The notes under the pieces were generated by a model. The model was not told the DNA's origin. It was given only the letters and a program-made list of their open reading frames with translations, and did not search any database. Shown here piece after piece: positions 53,450 through 61,623 of a DNA stretch of 64,000 nt (position 1 is the first letter of the stretch; each line of letters begins with the position of its first letter). The stretch spans positions 10,667 through 74,666 of the forward strand of contig CAMQYL010000014.1 in NCBI GenBank assembly GCA_947039275.1, given 5' to 3'. The position numbers were made by a program, and so were the translations under genes. The stretch comes from Amulumruptor sp947039275. GTDB taxonomy: Bacteria > Bacteroidota > Bacteroidia > Bacteroidales > Muribaculaceae.

Positions 53450-53646
53450 GTAGGGACATGCCGTGGCATGTCCGCCAAGAGCGAAATCCCGCGCCTGAGG
53501 AAGCGGTGACACCCACGCCTGAGGAAGCGGACATGCCACGGCATGTCCCTACAAAGTCGCTGCTAGCGCGGCGTGCCAGAGCACCTCGGAGAGGGAGGGG
53601 TGGCACCCACGCCTGCGGAAGCGGACATGCCACGGCATGTCCCTAC
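53450..53646. repeat. Compound R1 element downstream of lpd
   Basis: A complete R1 element (53450-53552, G-type left arm, C-type right arm) is followed by the lpd-tail copy and then a further right arm (53621-53646). The segment 53508-53555 recurs at 53604-53650 with two mismatches, so the block arose by duplication. The last arm supplies the lpd stop codon. Confidence 0.9.
53553..53602 (-). pseudogene. Diverged second copy of the lpd 3' end
   Basis: On the minus strand this encodes HPSLSEVLWHAAL then AATL and TAG. The true lpd end is HPSLSEVLWHAAL then PAL and TAG. The 13 shared codons differ at five third positions (CCC/CCG, TCC/TCG, GAG/GAA, GTG/GTC, CTA/CTG), all synonymous. Both copies run into TTTGTAGGGACATGCC. 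No start or upstream lpd sequence is attached. Confidence 0.85.
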
Positions 53647-54983
53647 AAAGCAGGCAGCGCGGCGTGCCAGAGGACTTCGGAGAGCGACGGGTGGGTGTGG
53701 ACGGCGGCGGCTATGTCGCGGACGGTGAGGGAGGATGCCATGGCGGTAGCTGCTTCCTGGGCGAGGTCGGCGGCGTGGGCTCCGAGGATGTGGCAGCCGA
53801 TGATGGCTCCGCCGTTGTACTCGCTGATGAGCTTGACGAAGCCCTGCGTCTCGCCCATGGCTACGGCTTTGCCACACGAGGCATACATGGCGCGGCTGAC
53901 GCGGTAGTGGATGCCGCGCTCGGCGCACTGCTCCTCGGTCAGACCGACCATGGCTGCCTCAGGCTCGGTGAAGAGCGCCGAGGGGATGACGCGGAGGTTG
54001 ACATCCGCGCCCATGACGTAGCGGCCTTGCGCCGTGGCGGCATGGGCAAGCATGCAGCGTCCGTTGACATCACCGATGGCATAGATGTGCTCGCGCGATG
54101 TGCGGTAGTCGTCATCGACCATGATGAAGCCGCGGCTATCAACCTTGATGCCGGCTTCCTCGGTGCCTGCGGGGAGACACGCTTTGCGCCCCACTGCCAT
54201 GAGTGAGGATTCCACCGAGAGAGTCTGGGCTTTGCCCTTAGCCTCGTAGCTGACGGTGAGCGATGCGTCAGCCTCCTTGGCGATGGAGGTGACGCGGGCA
54301 TCGGTGACTATGCGAATACCTCGGCGCGAGAGGAGACTGCGCAGACGCTTGGCGATGTCGCGGTCAAAGGGGGGCAGTATCTCCTTGCAGAATTCCAATA
54401 CGGTCACATCCACGCCGAATGCGGCGAGGATGCAGGCGAACTCCATGCCTATGACTCCGCCGCCGATGATGGCGATGCTCGCAGGGAGGGTGTCGAGCGA
54501 CAGGAGGGTGTCGGAGGTCATGGCAAGCTCCGCGCCGGAGATGGGGAGCTGCGAGGGGACGGAGCCGGTGGCGATGATCAGGCGGTCAGCCATATACTGC
54601 TCCTCCCCTACCCACACCGAGGCACCGGTGGAGGCGAGGCGCGCCGTGCCACGCACGATGTCGACCTTTGAGAGCTCCTGAGCCACCCCTTCACGCAGCC
54701 CGCTGACCACCTGGTGCATGCGGGCGGCAGCGGCGGAAAAGTCGGCATGCCAGCCGTCGGGGATCTCCACGCCGAACTGCGAGGCATCCCTGACCGCCAG
54801 AATCCGCGACGCGGAGGCGCAGAGGGCTTTGGTGGGTATGCAACCGCGGTTGAGGCAGGTGCCTCCGAGCTGGTCGCGTTCTATGAGGGTCACGCGCTGT
54901 CCCTGATGGGCGGCGAGGGCGGCGGTCTCGTAGCCGCCGGGACCCGCGCCGATAATTATTAGGTCGCTTCGGGTTATTGACAT
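53643..54983 (-). CDS. lpd: Dihydrolipoyl dehydrogenase (glycine cleavage L protein)
   Basis: 446 aa FAD/NAD flavoprotein that reoxidises lipoyl-GcvH. FAD motif LIIIGAGPGGYETAALAA, redox-active C43-LNRG-C48, NAD motif IAIIGGGVIGMEFACIL (about 180), FAD-binding HIYAIGDVNGRCMLAH (about 300) and the C-terminal His/Glu pair in HTHPSLSE. Start MSITRSDLII at 54983; the longer open frame is repeat-derived. The stop TAG lies inside an R1 arm. Confidence 0.94.
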   Translation of the reverse strand: MSITRSDLIIIGAGPGGYETAALAAHQGQRVTLIERDQLGGTCLNRGCIPTKALCASASRILAVRDASQFGVEIPDGWHADFSAAAARMHQVVSGLREGVAQELSKVDIVRGTARLASTGASVWVGEEQYMADRLIIATGSVPSQLPISGAELAMTSDTLLSLDTLPASIAIIGGGVIGMEFACILAAFGVDVTVLEFCKEILPPFDRDIAKRLRSLLSRRGIRIVTDARVTSIAKEADASLTVSYEAKGKAQTLSVESSLMAVGRKACLPAGTEEAGIKVDSRGFIMVDDDYRTSREHIYAIGDVNGRCMLAHAATAQGRYVMGADVNLRVIPSALFTEPEAAMVGLTEEQCAERGIHYRVSRAMYASCGKAVAMGETQGFVKLISEYNGGAIIGCHILGAHAADLAQEAATAMASSLTVRDIAAAVHTHPSLSEVLWHAALPAL

Positions 54984-55003
54984 GGGTGGTAGGGTGTTTT
55001 TGC

Positions 55004-55089
55004 GTAGGGACATGCCGTGGCATGTCCGCTTCTCAGGTGATGCGATTAGCAATTTTGCTCTTGGCGGACATGCCACGGCATGTCCCTAC
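55004..55089. repeat. R1 palindromic repeat, complete element
   Basis: G-type left arm, C-type right arm, ~38-bp centre, in the lpd-gcvPB spacer. Its end is 6 bp from the gcvPB stop codon. Confidence 0.93.
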
Positions 55090-55095
55090 AAATCA

Positions 55096-56577
55096 TTATG
55101 CGTCAGCGGATTGCTGCTGCCACTGGGCGTATGTTGTCACCGGGCTGATGGCGGCGGCGGTGTCGTCAGGGTGGCTGACGGGGGTGTCGTGGGGGGCGGC
55201 TTTGAGCATGTCGGGGCATTCGCGCGCCTCGCGGGCTATCTGCCTCATCGCGTCGATGAAGGCATCGATGGTCTCGAGGCTCTCGGTCTCGGTGGGCTCT
55301 ATCATCAGCGACTCGTGGAAGAGGAGCGGGAAATAGATGGTAGGGGCATGATAGCCGAGATCGAGGAGCCGCTTGGCAACATGGAGGGTGGTCACGCCGG
55401 TGGATTTGTCCGCCAAGCCGTCAAACACCATCTCATGCTTGCACAGCCCGGGGATGGGGAGCAGGTAGAGATCGCGCAGACGCTCCTTAATATAATTGGC
55501 ATTGAGGGTGGAAAGTTTACCGACAGCCATCAGCCCGTCAGCTCCGAGCGACAGGATGTAGGCGAGGGCGCGCAGCTCCACGGCGAAGTTGCCGAGCCAG
55601 TGCGACACGCTGCCGAGGGAGGTGTCGGAATCGGTCAGCACGTCATATGAGCCGTCGGCTTTACAGACCACGCGGGGCATAGGCAGAAACTGCTGCAAGC
55701 CGTCACGCACGCCCACAGGACCGCTGCCGGGACCTCCGCCGCCGTGAGGGGTGGAAAATGTCTTGTGAAGGTTGATGTGCATCACGTCAAAACCCATGTC
55801 GCCCGGACGCGCCACGCCGAGCATGGGGTTGAGGTTGGCACCGTCGTAGTACATCAACGCCCCTGCGCCGTGCACAGCCTCGGCTATCGCCGGGATATTG
55901 CGCTCGAAGATGCCCACTGTGTTGGGATTGGTCATCATCATCGCCGCCACGGTGGAGTCGAGTTTGCCCATGAGGTCGGCGGTGTCAACCGTGCCGTCGG
56001 GGAGGCTCTTGACCTCCACGATTTTATAGCCGGCAAGTGCCGCGCTCGCAGGGTTGGTGCCGTGAGCCGAGTCGGGTATCAGCACCTTGTCACGCATCGA
56101 GCCCTCGCCGCGGCTCTCATGGTAGGCTTTGATGACGAACAGCCCCGTGAGCTCGCCCTGCGCCCCGGCATAGGGGTTGAGGGTGAACTCCGCCATGCCG
56201 CCTATCTCGCTGAGTGCCTGCTGGAGGGTGTGATACGCTTCAAGCGCACCCTGCACGCTCTCCACGGGCTGCAGGGGATGCAGGTCGCGGAAATCGCGGT
56301 GCGAAGCTATCTCCTCGTTGATCTTGGGATTGTACTTCATGGTACACGACCCTAATGGATAGAAGCCCGTGTCAACGCCGAAGTTATTGGTGCTGAGATT
56401 GTTGTAGTGGCGCGCCACAGTAGGTTCGTCCACCTCGGGGAGGCTGACGGGGACGGAGCGGCGCAGACCCTCGGGGATTTCCACGGGGCGGTCAATGCCG
56501 TTGGAAGGGATTTTGACCCCGCGTCGCCCGGGGTGCGACAGCTCGAATATCAGCCGTCCGTATAGTTTGCGATTCAT
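55096..56577 (-). CDS. gcvPB: Glycine dehydrogenase (decarboxylating) subunit 2
   Basis: 493 aa PLP-containing half of the split P protein. The PLP lysine is in MHINLHKTFSTPHGGGGPG (about 272), and LGSCTMKYNPKINEEIA and DSAHGTNPASAALAG are family motifs. With GcvPA it decarboxylates glycine and passes the aminomethyl group to lipoyl-GcvH. Starts 17 bp after gcvPA. Confidence 0.96.
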   Translation of the reverse strand: MNRKLYGRLIFELSHPGRRGVKIPSNGIDRPVEIPEGLRRSVPVSLPEVDEPTVARHYNNLSTNNFGVDTGFYPLGSCTMKYNPKINEEIASHRDFRDLHPLQPVESVQGALEAYHTLQQALSEIGGMAEFTLNPYAGAQGELTGLFVIKAYHESRGEGSMRDKVLIPDSAHGTNPASAALAGYKIVEVKSLPDGTVDTADLMGKLDSTVAAMMMTNPNTVGIFERNIPAIAEAVHGAGALMYYDGANLNPMLGVARPGDMGFDVMHINLHKTFSTPHGGGGPGSGPVGVRDGLQQFLPMPRVVCKADGSYDVLTDSDTSLGSVSHWLGNFAVELRALAYILSLGADGLMAVGKLSTLNANYIKERLRDLYLLPIPGLCKHEMVFDGLADKSTGVTTLHVAKRLLDLGYHAPTIYFPLLFHESLMIEPTETESLETIDAFIDAMRQIAREARECPDMLKAAPHDTPVSHPDDTAAAISPVTTYAQWQQQSADA

Positions 56578-56594
56578 AATCGAGTGTGTTTTGA

Positions 56595-57932
56595 TTAGTT
56601 TTTATGGCATGTCCCTACAGCCTCGGCGAGGGTATCCATGTCGGCGCGGGTCTGCATCTCGGTGACGGCGATGAGCACGTGGGTGTCGTCGACCTTCACG
56701 CCGCCGAGGATGCCGCGGTCTGCGGCTGCGGCGAGGTAGCGGTCTGCACCCGCGGGGACTGTCATCACAAACTCGTTGAGGAAGGGGCTGCCGGGGTAGG
56801 TCAGCGACATTGCCCCTGTGGCAGCGAGACGGTCGGCGAGGTAGTGCGCGCCCTCCATGCCGCGGCGGTTGACCTCCTCCAAGCCGTGCCGCCCCATGAG
56901 CGAGAGGTATATGGCGGCGTAGAGGGTCATCAGACCCTGGTTGCTGCATATGTTGGAGGTGGCTTTCTCGCGGCGGATGTGCTGCTCACGCGCCTGGAGG
57001 GTCAGCACGAACACGCGCTGGCCGTCACGGTCGACGGTGGCACCCACGATGCGTCCAGGCATCTTGCGCATCAGGGCTTTGGTGGCGCAAAGATAGCCGA
57101 GCGAGGGTCCGCCGTAGTTGAGAGGCATGCCGAGCGACTGTGCATCGCCGCAGGCTATGTCCGCGCCCCACTCCCCTGCGCTGCGTATGACTGCGAGAGC
57201 CGAGGCAGGGCTGTCGATGGCGAGCAACGCCTTGACTGCGTGGCAGCAGTCGGCGATGCCACTGAAATCCTCAAGGATGCCGAAATAGTTGGGCGACGGG
57301 AGAACTACCCCCGCCACGCCTCCAGCAGCTATGCGCTCCTCCAGAAGCGCCCTGTCGGTCACGCCGTCAGCCGTGGCTGAGATGACCTCGAGGTCGATGC
57401 CATGGAAATGGGCGTAGGTACGCATCACGGCGAGAGTGCGCGGATTCATCGTGGCAGAGGTCAGGATGCGTCCCCCACGGCGCATGGAGGCATTCATCAT
57501 CAGCATCGCCTCGGCGGCAGCGGTGGTGCCGTCATACATCGAGGCGTTGGAGACATCCAAGCCCGTCAGCTCCGCCATCATGCTCTGGTACTCGAATATG
57601 TAGTGGAGCGTGCCCTGCGAGATTTCGGGCTGGTAAGGGGTGTAGGCGGTCAGGAATTCCGATCGCGATATGATGGTCTGTATCAGAGCCGGGGCGTAGT
57701 GGTGGTAGTAGCCTGCCCCGGCAAAACAGGTCATGGTGCGGTTTTTGCGCCCCAGCGCATCGAAGAAGTCGCGCACCTCCTTTTCGCTCATCTCCTCGGG
57801 GAGGCAATAGGGTCGTGCGAGCCTCAGGCTGTCGGGCACGTCGGCGTAGAGGTCGTCGAGAGTCTCTACGCCGATGGCATCAAGCATCCGCGCGATGTCG
57901 TCGGGCGTATGCGGCAGATATCGGTGGGTCAT
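56595..57932 (-). CDS. gcvPA: Glycine dehydrogenase (decarboxylating) subunit 1
   Basis: 445 aa, the non-PLP half of the split P protein. Motifs RYLPHTPDDIARMLDAIGV, FAGAGYYHHYAPALIQTI and ASMYDGTTAAAEAMLM are standard. The start MTHRYLPHT at 57932 is chosen on homology. The final residues VGTCH come from an R1 arm (56605-56618) read in frame, followed by KN and TAA, so the native stop was probably replaced. Confidence 0.95.
   Translation of the reverse strand: MTHRYLPHTPDDIARMLDAIGVETLDDLYADVPDSLRLARPYCLPEEMSEKEVRDFFDALGRKNRTMTCFAGAGYYHHYAPALIQTIISRSEFLTAYTPYQPEISQGTLHYIFEYQSMMAELTGLDVSNASMYDGTTAAAEAMLMMNASMRRGGRILTSATMNPRTLAVMRTYAHFHGIDLEVISATADGVTDRALLEERIAAGGVAGVVLPSPNYFGILEDFSGIADCCHAVKALLAIDSPASALAVIRSAGEWGADIACGDAQSLGMPLNYGGPSLGYLCATKALMRKMPGRIVGATVDRDGQRVFVLTLQAREQHIRREKATSNICSNQGLMTLYAAIYLSLMGRHGLEEVNRRGMEGAHYLADRLAATGAMSLTYPGSPFLNEFVMTVPAGADRYLAAAADRGILGGVKVDDTHVLIAVTEMQTRADMDTLAEAVGTCHKN
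56605..56618. repeat. R1 arm fragment inside the gcvPA 3' end
   Basis: TGGCATGTCCCTAC, the outer half of an R1 arm, lies within the gcvPA reading frame and encodes V-G-T-C-H. The rest of the arm is missing. Confidence 0.8.
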
Positions 57933-57962
57933 ATCAATTATGGTAAGAATGATTTCGCTGTT

Positions 57963-57988
57963 GTGGGGACATGCCATGGCACAATGTC
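57963..57988. repeat. Decayed R1 arm
   Basis: GTGGGGACATGCCATGGCA then ATGTC, with a 2-bp insertion in the palindrome, 31 bp upstream of gcvPA. Confidence 0.6.
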
Positions 57989-58015
57989 ACAGACTTAAGG
58001 ATTTGCAAGCAATTC

Positions 58016-58235
58016 GCGCCCCTTGTGGGCGCATCTCTCTGTTAGCCGAGGGGCTTGCCCCTCGGTAAAGGATGGAGGATGTACGCGCTGCGCTTTGCCG
58101 CAGCGCATCAGTCGCTACCATGTTGAGTATCAGGTGTTTGATGCGCTGCGGCAAAGCGCAGCGCTATTCTCCGGCTGGCGTTCTCCGAGGGGCAAGCCCC
58201 TCGGTTACGGGAGAGATGCGCCCACAAGGGGCGCG
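58016..58235. repeat. R3 triple-nested palindrome, copy 2
   Basis: Same three nested inverted-repeat pairs as at 50977-51195 (GCGCCCCTTGTGGGCGCATC; CCGAGGGGCTTGCCCCTCGG; GCGCTGCGCTTTGCCGCAGC and their complements). The segment between inner and middle right arms differs from copy 1. It occupies most of the 401-bp gcvH-gcvPA spacer; no gene seen. Confidence 0.92.
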
Positions 58236-58270
58236 TACATGAGAAGAATAATATCAGCTAAGCCAGCTGG

Positions 58271-58295
58271 CGGACATGCCACGGCATGTCCCTAC
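58271..58295. repeat. R1 single arm
   Basis: Right arm with the C-type palindrome ending CCTAC, next to R3 copy 2 and 38 bp from the gcvH stop. Confidence 0.85.
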
Positions 58296-58333
58296 AACGC
58301 TAATAAATCAAGAGACTTATGGCAGGTTACTGC

Positions 58334-58702
58334 TCACTGGGCAATCAACGCCTGGTACTGCTCCTCGGTGAGGAGCTTGTCGAGGTCGAGGGGGGCTGAC
58401 AGCTCCACTTTGATGATCCAGGCGGCTTCGGGGTCTTCGCTGACCAGACGGGGGTTGTCAATGAGCTGCAGGTTGGGCTGGATGACCGCGCCGGTGACGG
58501 GCGAGAACAGGTCGCTGGCTGCCTTGACGCTCTCTATCGCGCCAAATTCTTCACCGAAAGCCACGTCATCGCCCTCCTCGGGCATGTCGACGTAGACCAC
58601 GTTGCCGAGCTGGGAGGCGGCGTAGCGGGTGATGCCTACGTAGGCGATGTTGCCGTCGATGCGGGCGTACTCGTGTGATGGGAGATAATATGTGTTTGCC
58701 AT
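58334..58702 (-). CDS. gcvH: Glycine cleavage system H protein
   Basis: 122 aa lipoyl carrier. The lipoylated lysine is K60 in GAIESVKAASDLFSP. SHEYARIDGNIAYVGIT and LGNVVYVDMPEEGD match the family. Start MANTYYLPSHEY at 58702; the upstream open frame is the 9-bp tandem array. Shuttles the aminomethyl group between GcvP, GcvT and Lpd. Confidence 0.96.
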   Translation of the reverse strand: MANTYYLPSHEYARIDGNIAYVGITRYAASQLGNVVYVDMPEEGDDVAFGEEFGAIESVKAASDLFSPVTGAVIQPNLQLIDNPRLVSEDPEAAWIIKVELSAPLDLDKLLTEEQYQALIAQ

Positions 58703-58720
58703 GATTGATAAGGTATTAGG

Positions 58721-58759
58721 GTCGTTAAGGTCGTTAAGGTCGTTAAGGTCTTTAATGAC
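58721..58759. repeat. 9-bp tandem array (GTCGTTAAG)
   Basis: Three perfect copies of GTCGTTAAG (58721-58747) plus GTCTTTAAT, ending in a GACC-type complement, between gcvT and gcvH. Different sequence but the same 9-bp period as the TCTTATAAA arrays. Confidence 0.88.
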
Positions 58760-58769
58760 CTTAGGGACT

Positions 58770-59867
58770 TTATTTTTTGTAGCGGGGTTGGTAGAAGCGT
58801 TTTTTGATGACTGTGGCTGGGACGGCTTTGCGGCGGATCTGCACCTGCACCAGCGTGTCCAGGGGGGCGAAGCGGCTGTCAATCATCGCCAAGGCGATGG
58901 ATTTGCCGAGGGTGATAGAGCGGTAGCCGGTGGTGATGACACCGATTTCGTTGCCGTCGGGGTCGAGCACCTGATAGCCGTGACGGGCTATGCCGGGAGC
59001 GAGCAGTTCGAGCCCTACGAGCTTGCGCTGCAAGCCCTCGGCTTTCTGCCGTGCGAGGGCATCCTTGCCGATGAACGATGGTTTGTCCATCTTGACAAAC
59101 ATGCCCAATCCAGCCTCAAGCGGAGTGGTCAGTTCGGTCAGTTCGTCGCCATAGAGGGGCAGCCCAGCCTCGAAGCGGAGGGTATCGCGGCATCCGAGAC
59201 CGCAGGGGAGGCAGCACTGCGAATCCATCAGGCGGTCCCACATCGCGGCAATCAGCCGGGGCGATGCGTAGACCTCAAAACCGTCCTCGCCGGTGTAGCC
59301 GGTGCGGCTGACAAGAATCTTCTCGTCCTCATAATCATGCACTTCAAATGTGTAGAAATCCAAGCTGTCACACGCTATGCCGAGGACTTCCGACATGACC
59401 GCCGATGCCTTGGGACCCTGCACAGCCAGCTGGGCGGTGGAGTCGCAGAGGTCGTCGATGACCACATCGCGTCCCTGCGCCTGGGAGCGTATCCAGTCCA
59501 CATCCTTGTCGATGTTTCCGGCATTGATGACGAGCAGGAACTTGTCGGCAGCTATCTTGTAGACGAGCAGATCGTCTATCACGCCTCCGTCTTCGCGGAG
59601 CATCATGCCGTAGAGGATTTTGCCATCAGGCATGTCACGGACATCGTTGGTGAAGATGTCATTGACCATAGCCTCGGCATCCGCGCCGCTGACCATGACC
59701 TCGCCCATGTGCGAGACATCAAACACTCCGCAGCCGCCGCGCACCGCCCGGTGCTCCTCCTCGATGCCGGCATACTGTATGGGCATGTGCCACCCGGCAA
59801 AGGGGCTCATAAGCGCACCCATCGCCTCGTGGCGATCATGGAGGCATGTTTTCTTGAGGTTTTCCAT
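58770..59867 (-). CDS. gcvT: Aminomethyltransferase (glycine cleavage T protein)
   Basis: 365 aa; transfers methylene from lipoyl-GcvH to tetrahydrofolate, releasing ammonia. CGVFDVSHMGEVMVSGADAE, SRTGYTGEDGFEVY and the folate-site GCRDTLRFEAGLPLYGDEL are conserved. 32 bp after lplA. Confidence 0.96.
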   Translation of the reverse strand: MENLKKTCLHDRHEAMGALMSPFAGWHMPIQYAGIEEEHRAVRGGCGVFDVSHMGEVMVSGADAEAMVNDIFTNDVRDMPDGKILYGMMLREDGGVIDDLLVYKIAADKFLLVINAGNIDKDVDWIRSQAQGRDVVIDDLCDSTAQLAVQGPKASAVMSEVLGIACDSLDFYTFEVHDYEDEKILVSRTGYTGEDGFEVYASPRLIAAMWDRLMDSQCCLPCGLGCRDTLRFEAGLPLYGDELTELTTPLEAGLGMFVKMDKPSFIGKDALARQKAEGLQRKLVGLELLAPGIARHGYQVLDPDGNEIGVITTGYRSITLGKSIALAMIDSRFAPLDTLVQVQIRRKAVPATVIKKRFYQPRYKK

Positions 59868-59899
59868 AAGGTTATGTATCAGAAATGAGGTTTAAATCA

Positions 59900-60877
59900 T
59901 TATCCCGTAGGGACGCGATATATCGCGTCCGCATCAACCGTGACCGATGCGAGGCGACATCTGATGAAGCGGCACGCCGCGTCCCTGCTCGCTCCCCGAA
60001 GCTCCATAGTCAACGCATCGCTGACATCGGCGGGGGTCATCACGTCACCTGTGGCGGTGACCGAGCGGACGCGGCCGTCAGCGTCAAGGCTCAGGCTGAC
60101 CGTCAGAGTGCCGTCCCCGTCGATATGGCACTGCATCCTGTCGGCTGTGTGCCGCCGCCCCTCCAGCCAACCGGGGCGGTAATATGACTCCTCGATGGAG
60201 CGGATGGTGGCTACCTCATCGGCGGTCAGCACGCGCTCGTTATCGCTCAGACGCTCCTCGGCGAGATGCCGGAACGCTCCCACTTCCATGCTGCCGAGAT
60301 AGCGTCTGAGCGAAGTTACGCGTGAGCGCACGGACTTCACGCCGTGCGACTCCAATTTGCCCGGCTGCGGAGTCAGCACCTTGCCCATCACCTCGGCATC
60401 GAAGTCATAGAGGAGTGTGCCGTGGATGATGTGGCGCCGCTTGCCGGCGAGATATGAGTAGCCGCTGATCTTGCAGCCCTCTACGGTCAGGTCGTTGCGC
60501 CCCGACACCTGTGCATCCACGCCCAGAGCGCGGAGCATGAGGGCAGTCTTGGAGGTGAAGCGGCGGAATGTGTCCTCGATGCCCTCCCCTGCCATGGGGA
60601 AGGCGATGTAACTGAACATCACATTGTCCATGTCGGCATACACTGCTCCGCCGCCGCTCTTGCGCCTGACGATGTCTATGCCGTGGCTGCGGCAATAGGA
60701 GGTGTCCACCTCGTCGGCGAGCGACTGGTGGCGCCCTATGATGACGGTGGGGCGAACCCTCCACGTCATGAAATAATCGTCGTCGGAAGCCTCGTCGGAA
60801 GCCGCCCACTCCTCCGCGGCAAGGTAGAATGCCAGCGGGCGCGGACTGTCGTCATCCAGCCTCAGCAGGGTTATCAT
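59900..60877 (-). CDS. lplA: Lipoate--protein ligase A
   Basis: 325 aa; attaches lipoate to GcvH and other carriers. RPTVIIGRHQSLADEV, RRKSGGGAVYADMDNVMFS and KISGYSYLAGKRRHIIHGTL (adenylate and lipoate site) are clear. Start MITLLRLDDDSPRPL at 60877. The last ~30 residues (RDAACRFIRCRLASVTVDAD, then AIYRVPTG) are encoded by an R2-type repeat read in frame and have no counterpart in the family. First gene of the glycine cleavage operon. Confidence 0.92.
   Translation of the reverse strand: MITLLRLDDDSPRPLAFYLAAEEWAASDEASDDDYFMTWRVRPTVIIGRHQSLADEVDTSYCRSHGIDIVRRKSGGGAVYADMDNVMFSYIAFPMAGEGIEDTFRRFTSKTALMLRALGVDAQVSGRNDLTVEGCKISGYSYLAGKRRHIIHGTLLYDFDAEVMGKVLTPQPGKLESHGVKSVRSRVTSLRRYLGSMEVGAFRHLAEERLSDNERVLTADEVATIRSIEESYYRPGWLEGRRHTADRMQCHIDGDGTLTVSLSLDADGRVRSVTATGDVMTPADVSDALTMELRGASRDAACRFIRCRLASVTVDADAIYRVPTG
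59907..59988. repeat. R2-type element inside the lplA 3' end
   Basis: Left arm GTAGGGACGCGATATATCGC (a third palindrome type, GACGCGAT/ATCGCGTC). Right arm AAGCGGCACGCCGCGTCCCT (R2 type, last bases drifted). The two arms have different palindromes, so this is a hybrid. It is wholly within the lplA frame. Confidence 0.85.
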
Positions 60878-60910
60878 GGTATCAAGGCGTATAAGTGAAA
60901 TCGTTATAGC

Positions 60911-60918
60911 CAAATATA
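60911..60918 (-). promoter_or_regulatory. Promoter -7 element of the lplA-gcv operon
   Basis: TATATTTG on the minus strand, 34 bp before the lplA ATG. Confidence 0.68.
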
Positions 60919-60999
60919 GGCAATCTTTTCATAACTGCAAAAACTTTCGTATCTTCATGGCGTTAACACCATATAATATATATAATGACATTCACAGCT

Positions 61000-61623
61000 A
61001 TGAATAAATTTGCCATCATCGCAGCAGCAGCCACCGCTCTCGTGGCACTCACATCATGTAACGAAGCCGCCAAGCTCGCCTCCGACACCGAAGGCTCATG
61101 GAGCGGCGCACCCGAGCAGTTCACGGTCAGCGACGCAGCCGTAGCCACGATGACCCCGATATACACATTCGTCCTCGGTGACGGCGACAAGGAGGGCGGC
61201 AACGTCACCGTCTCCGCCCTCATCTCAGCCACGATGCCCTACACGCCTCCGACACCCGAAGTGGTGCTCCCCTTCTCCATAACCGCATCTGCCATAGGCA
61301 CCATCGAAGGCACATGGAAAGCGATGGATGACGACGACATCGCATTCAACTTCGACTTCGACTCGCTCAACGTCAATGTCAACCCCGACAACATCACCCT
61401 GAGCGACAACGCCCTGACCGACCAGACCCAGGCTAACTGGGAGCAGTTCAAGCCCGCATACATCAAGTCGCTCGAAGCCCGCTTCTCCGACGCCATGCGC
61501 CTGCGCTTCATGGCAGTCCGCGGACTCGAGAACGTAGAAATCAAAGGCGACATCATGGAATACGAATTCAACGACGTCAAGATGTACATGCACCGCTCCG
61601 GCAACATGGCAAACGTCAAGTAG
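61000..61623 (+). CDS. Lipoprotein of unknown function
   Basis: 207 aa. The signal peptide MNKFAIIAAAATALVALTSC ends in a lipobox (ALTSC, lipidated Cys20). The mature part is a beta-rich domain with TEGSWSGAPEQFTVSD, then an Asp-rich segment DDDDIAFNFDFDSLN. I do not recognise the family; it looks like a common small Bacteroidales surface or periplasmic lipoprotein. The ATG at 61000 is preferred over 60985 because it gives a standard signal. The stop TAG is part of an R2-type arm. Confidence 0.78.
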   Translation: MNKFAIIAAAATALVALTSCNEAAKLASDTEGSWSGAPEQFTVSDAAVATMTPIYTFVLGDGDKEGGNVTVSALISATMPYTPPTPEVVLPFSITASAIGTIEGTWKAMDDDDIAFNFDFDSLNVNVNPDNITLSDNALTDQTQANWEQFKPAYIKSLEARFSDAMRLRFMAVRGLENVEIKGDIMEYEFNDVKMYMHRSGNMANVK

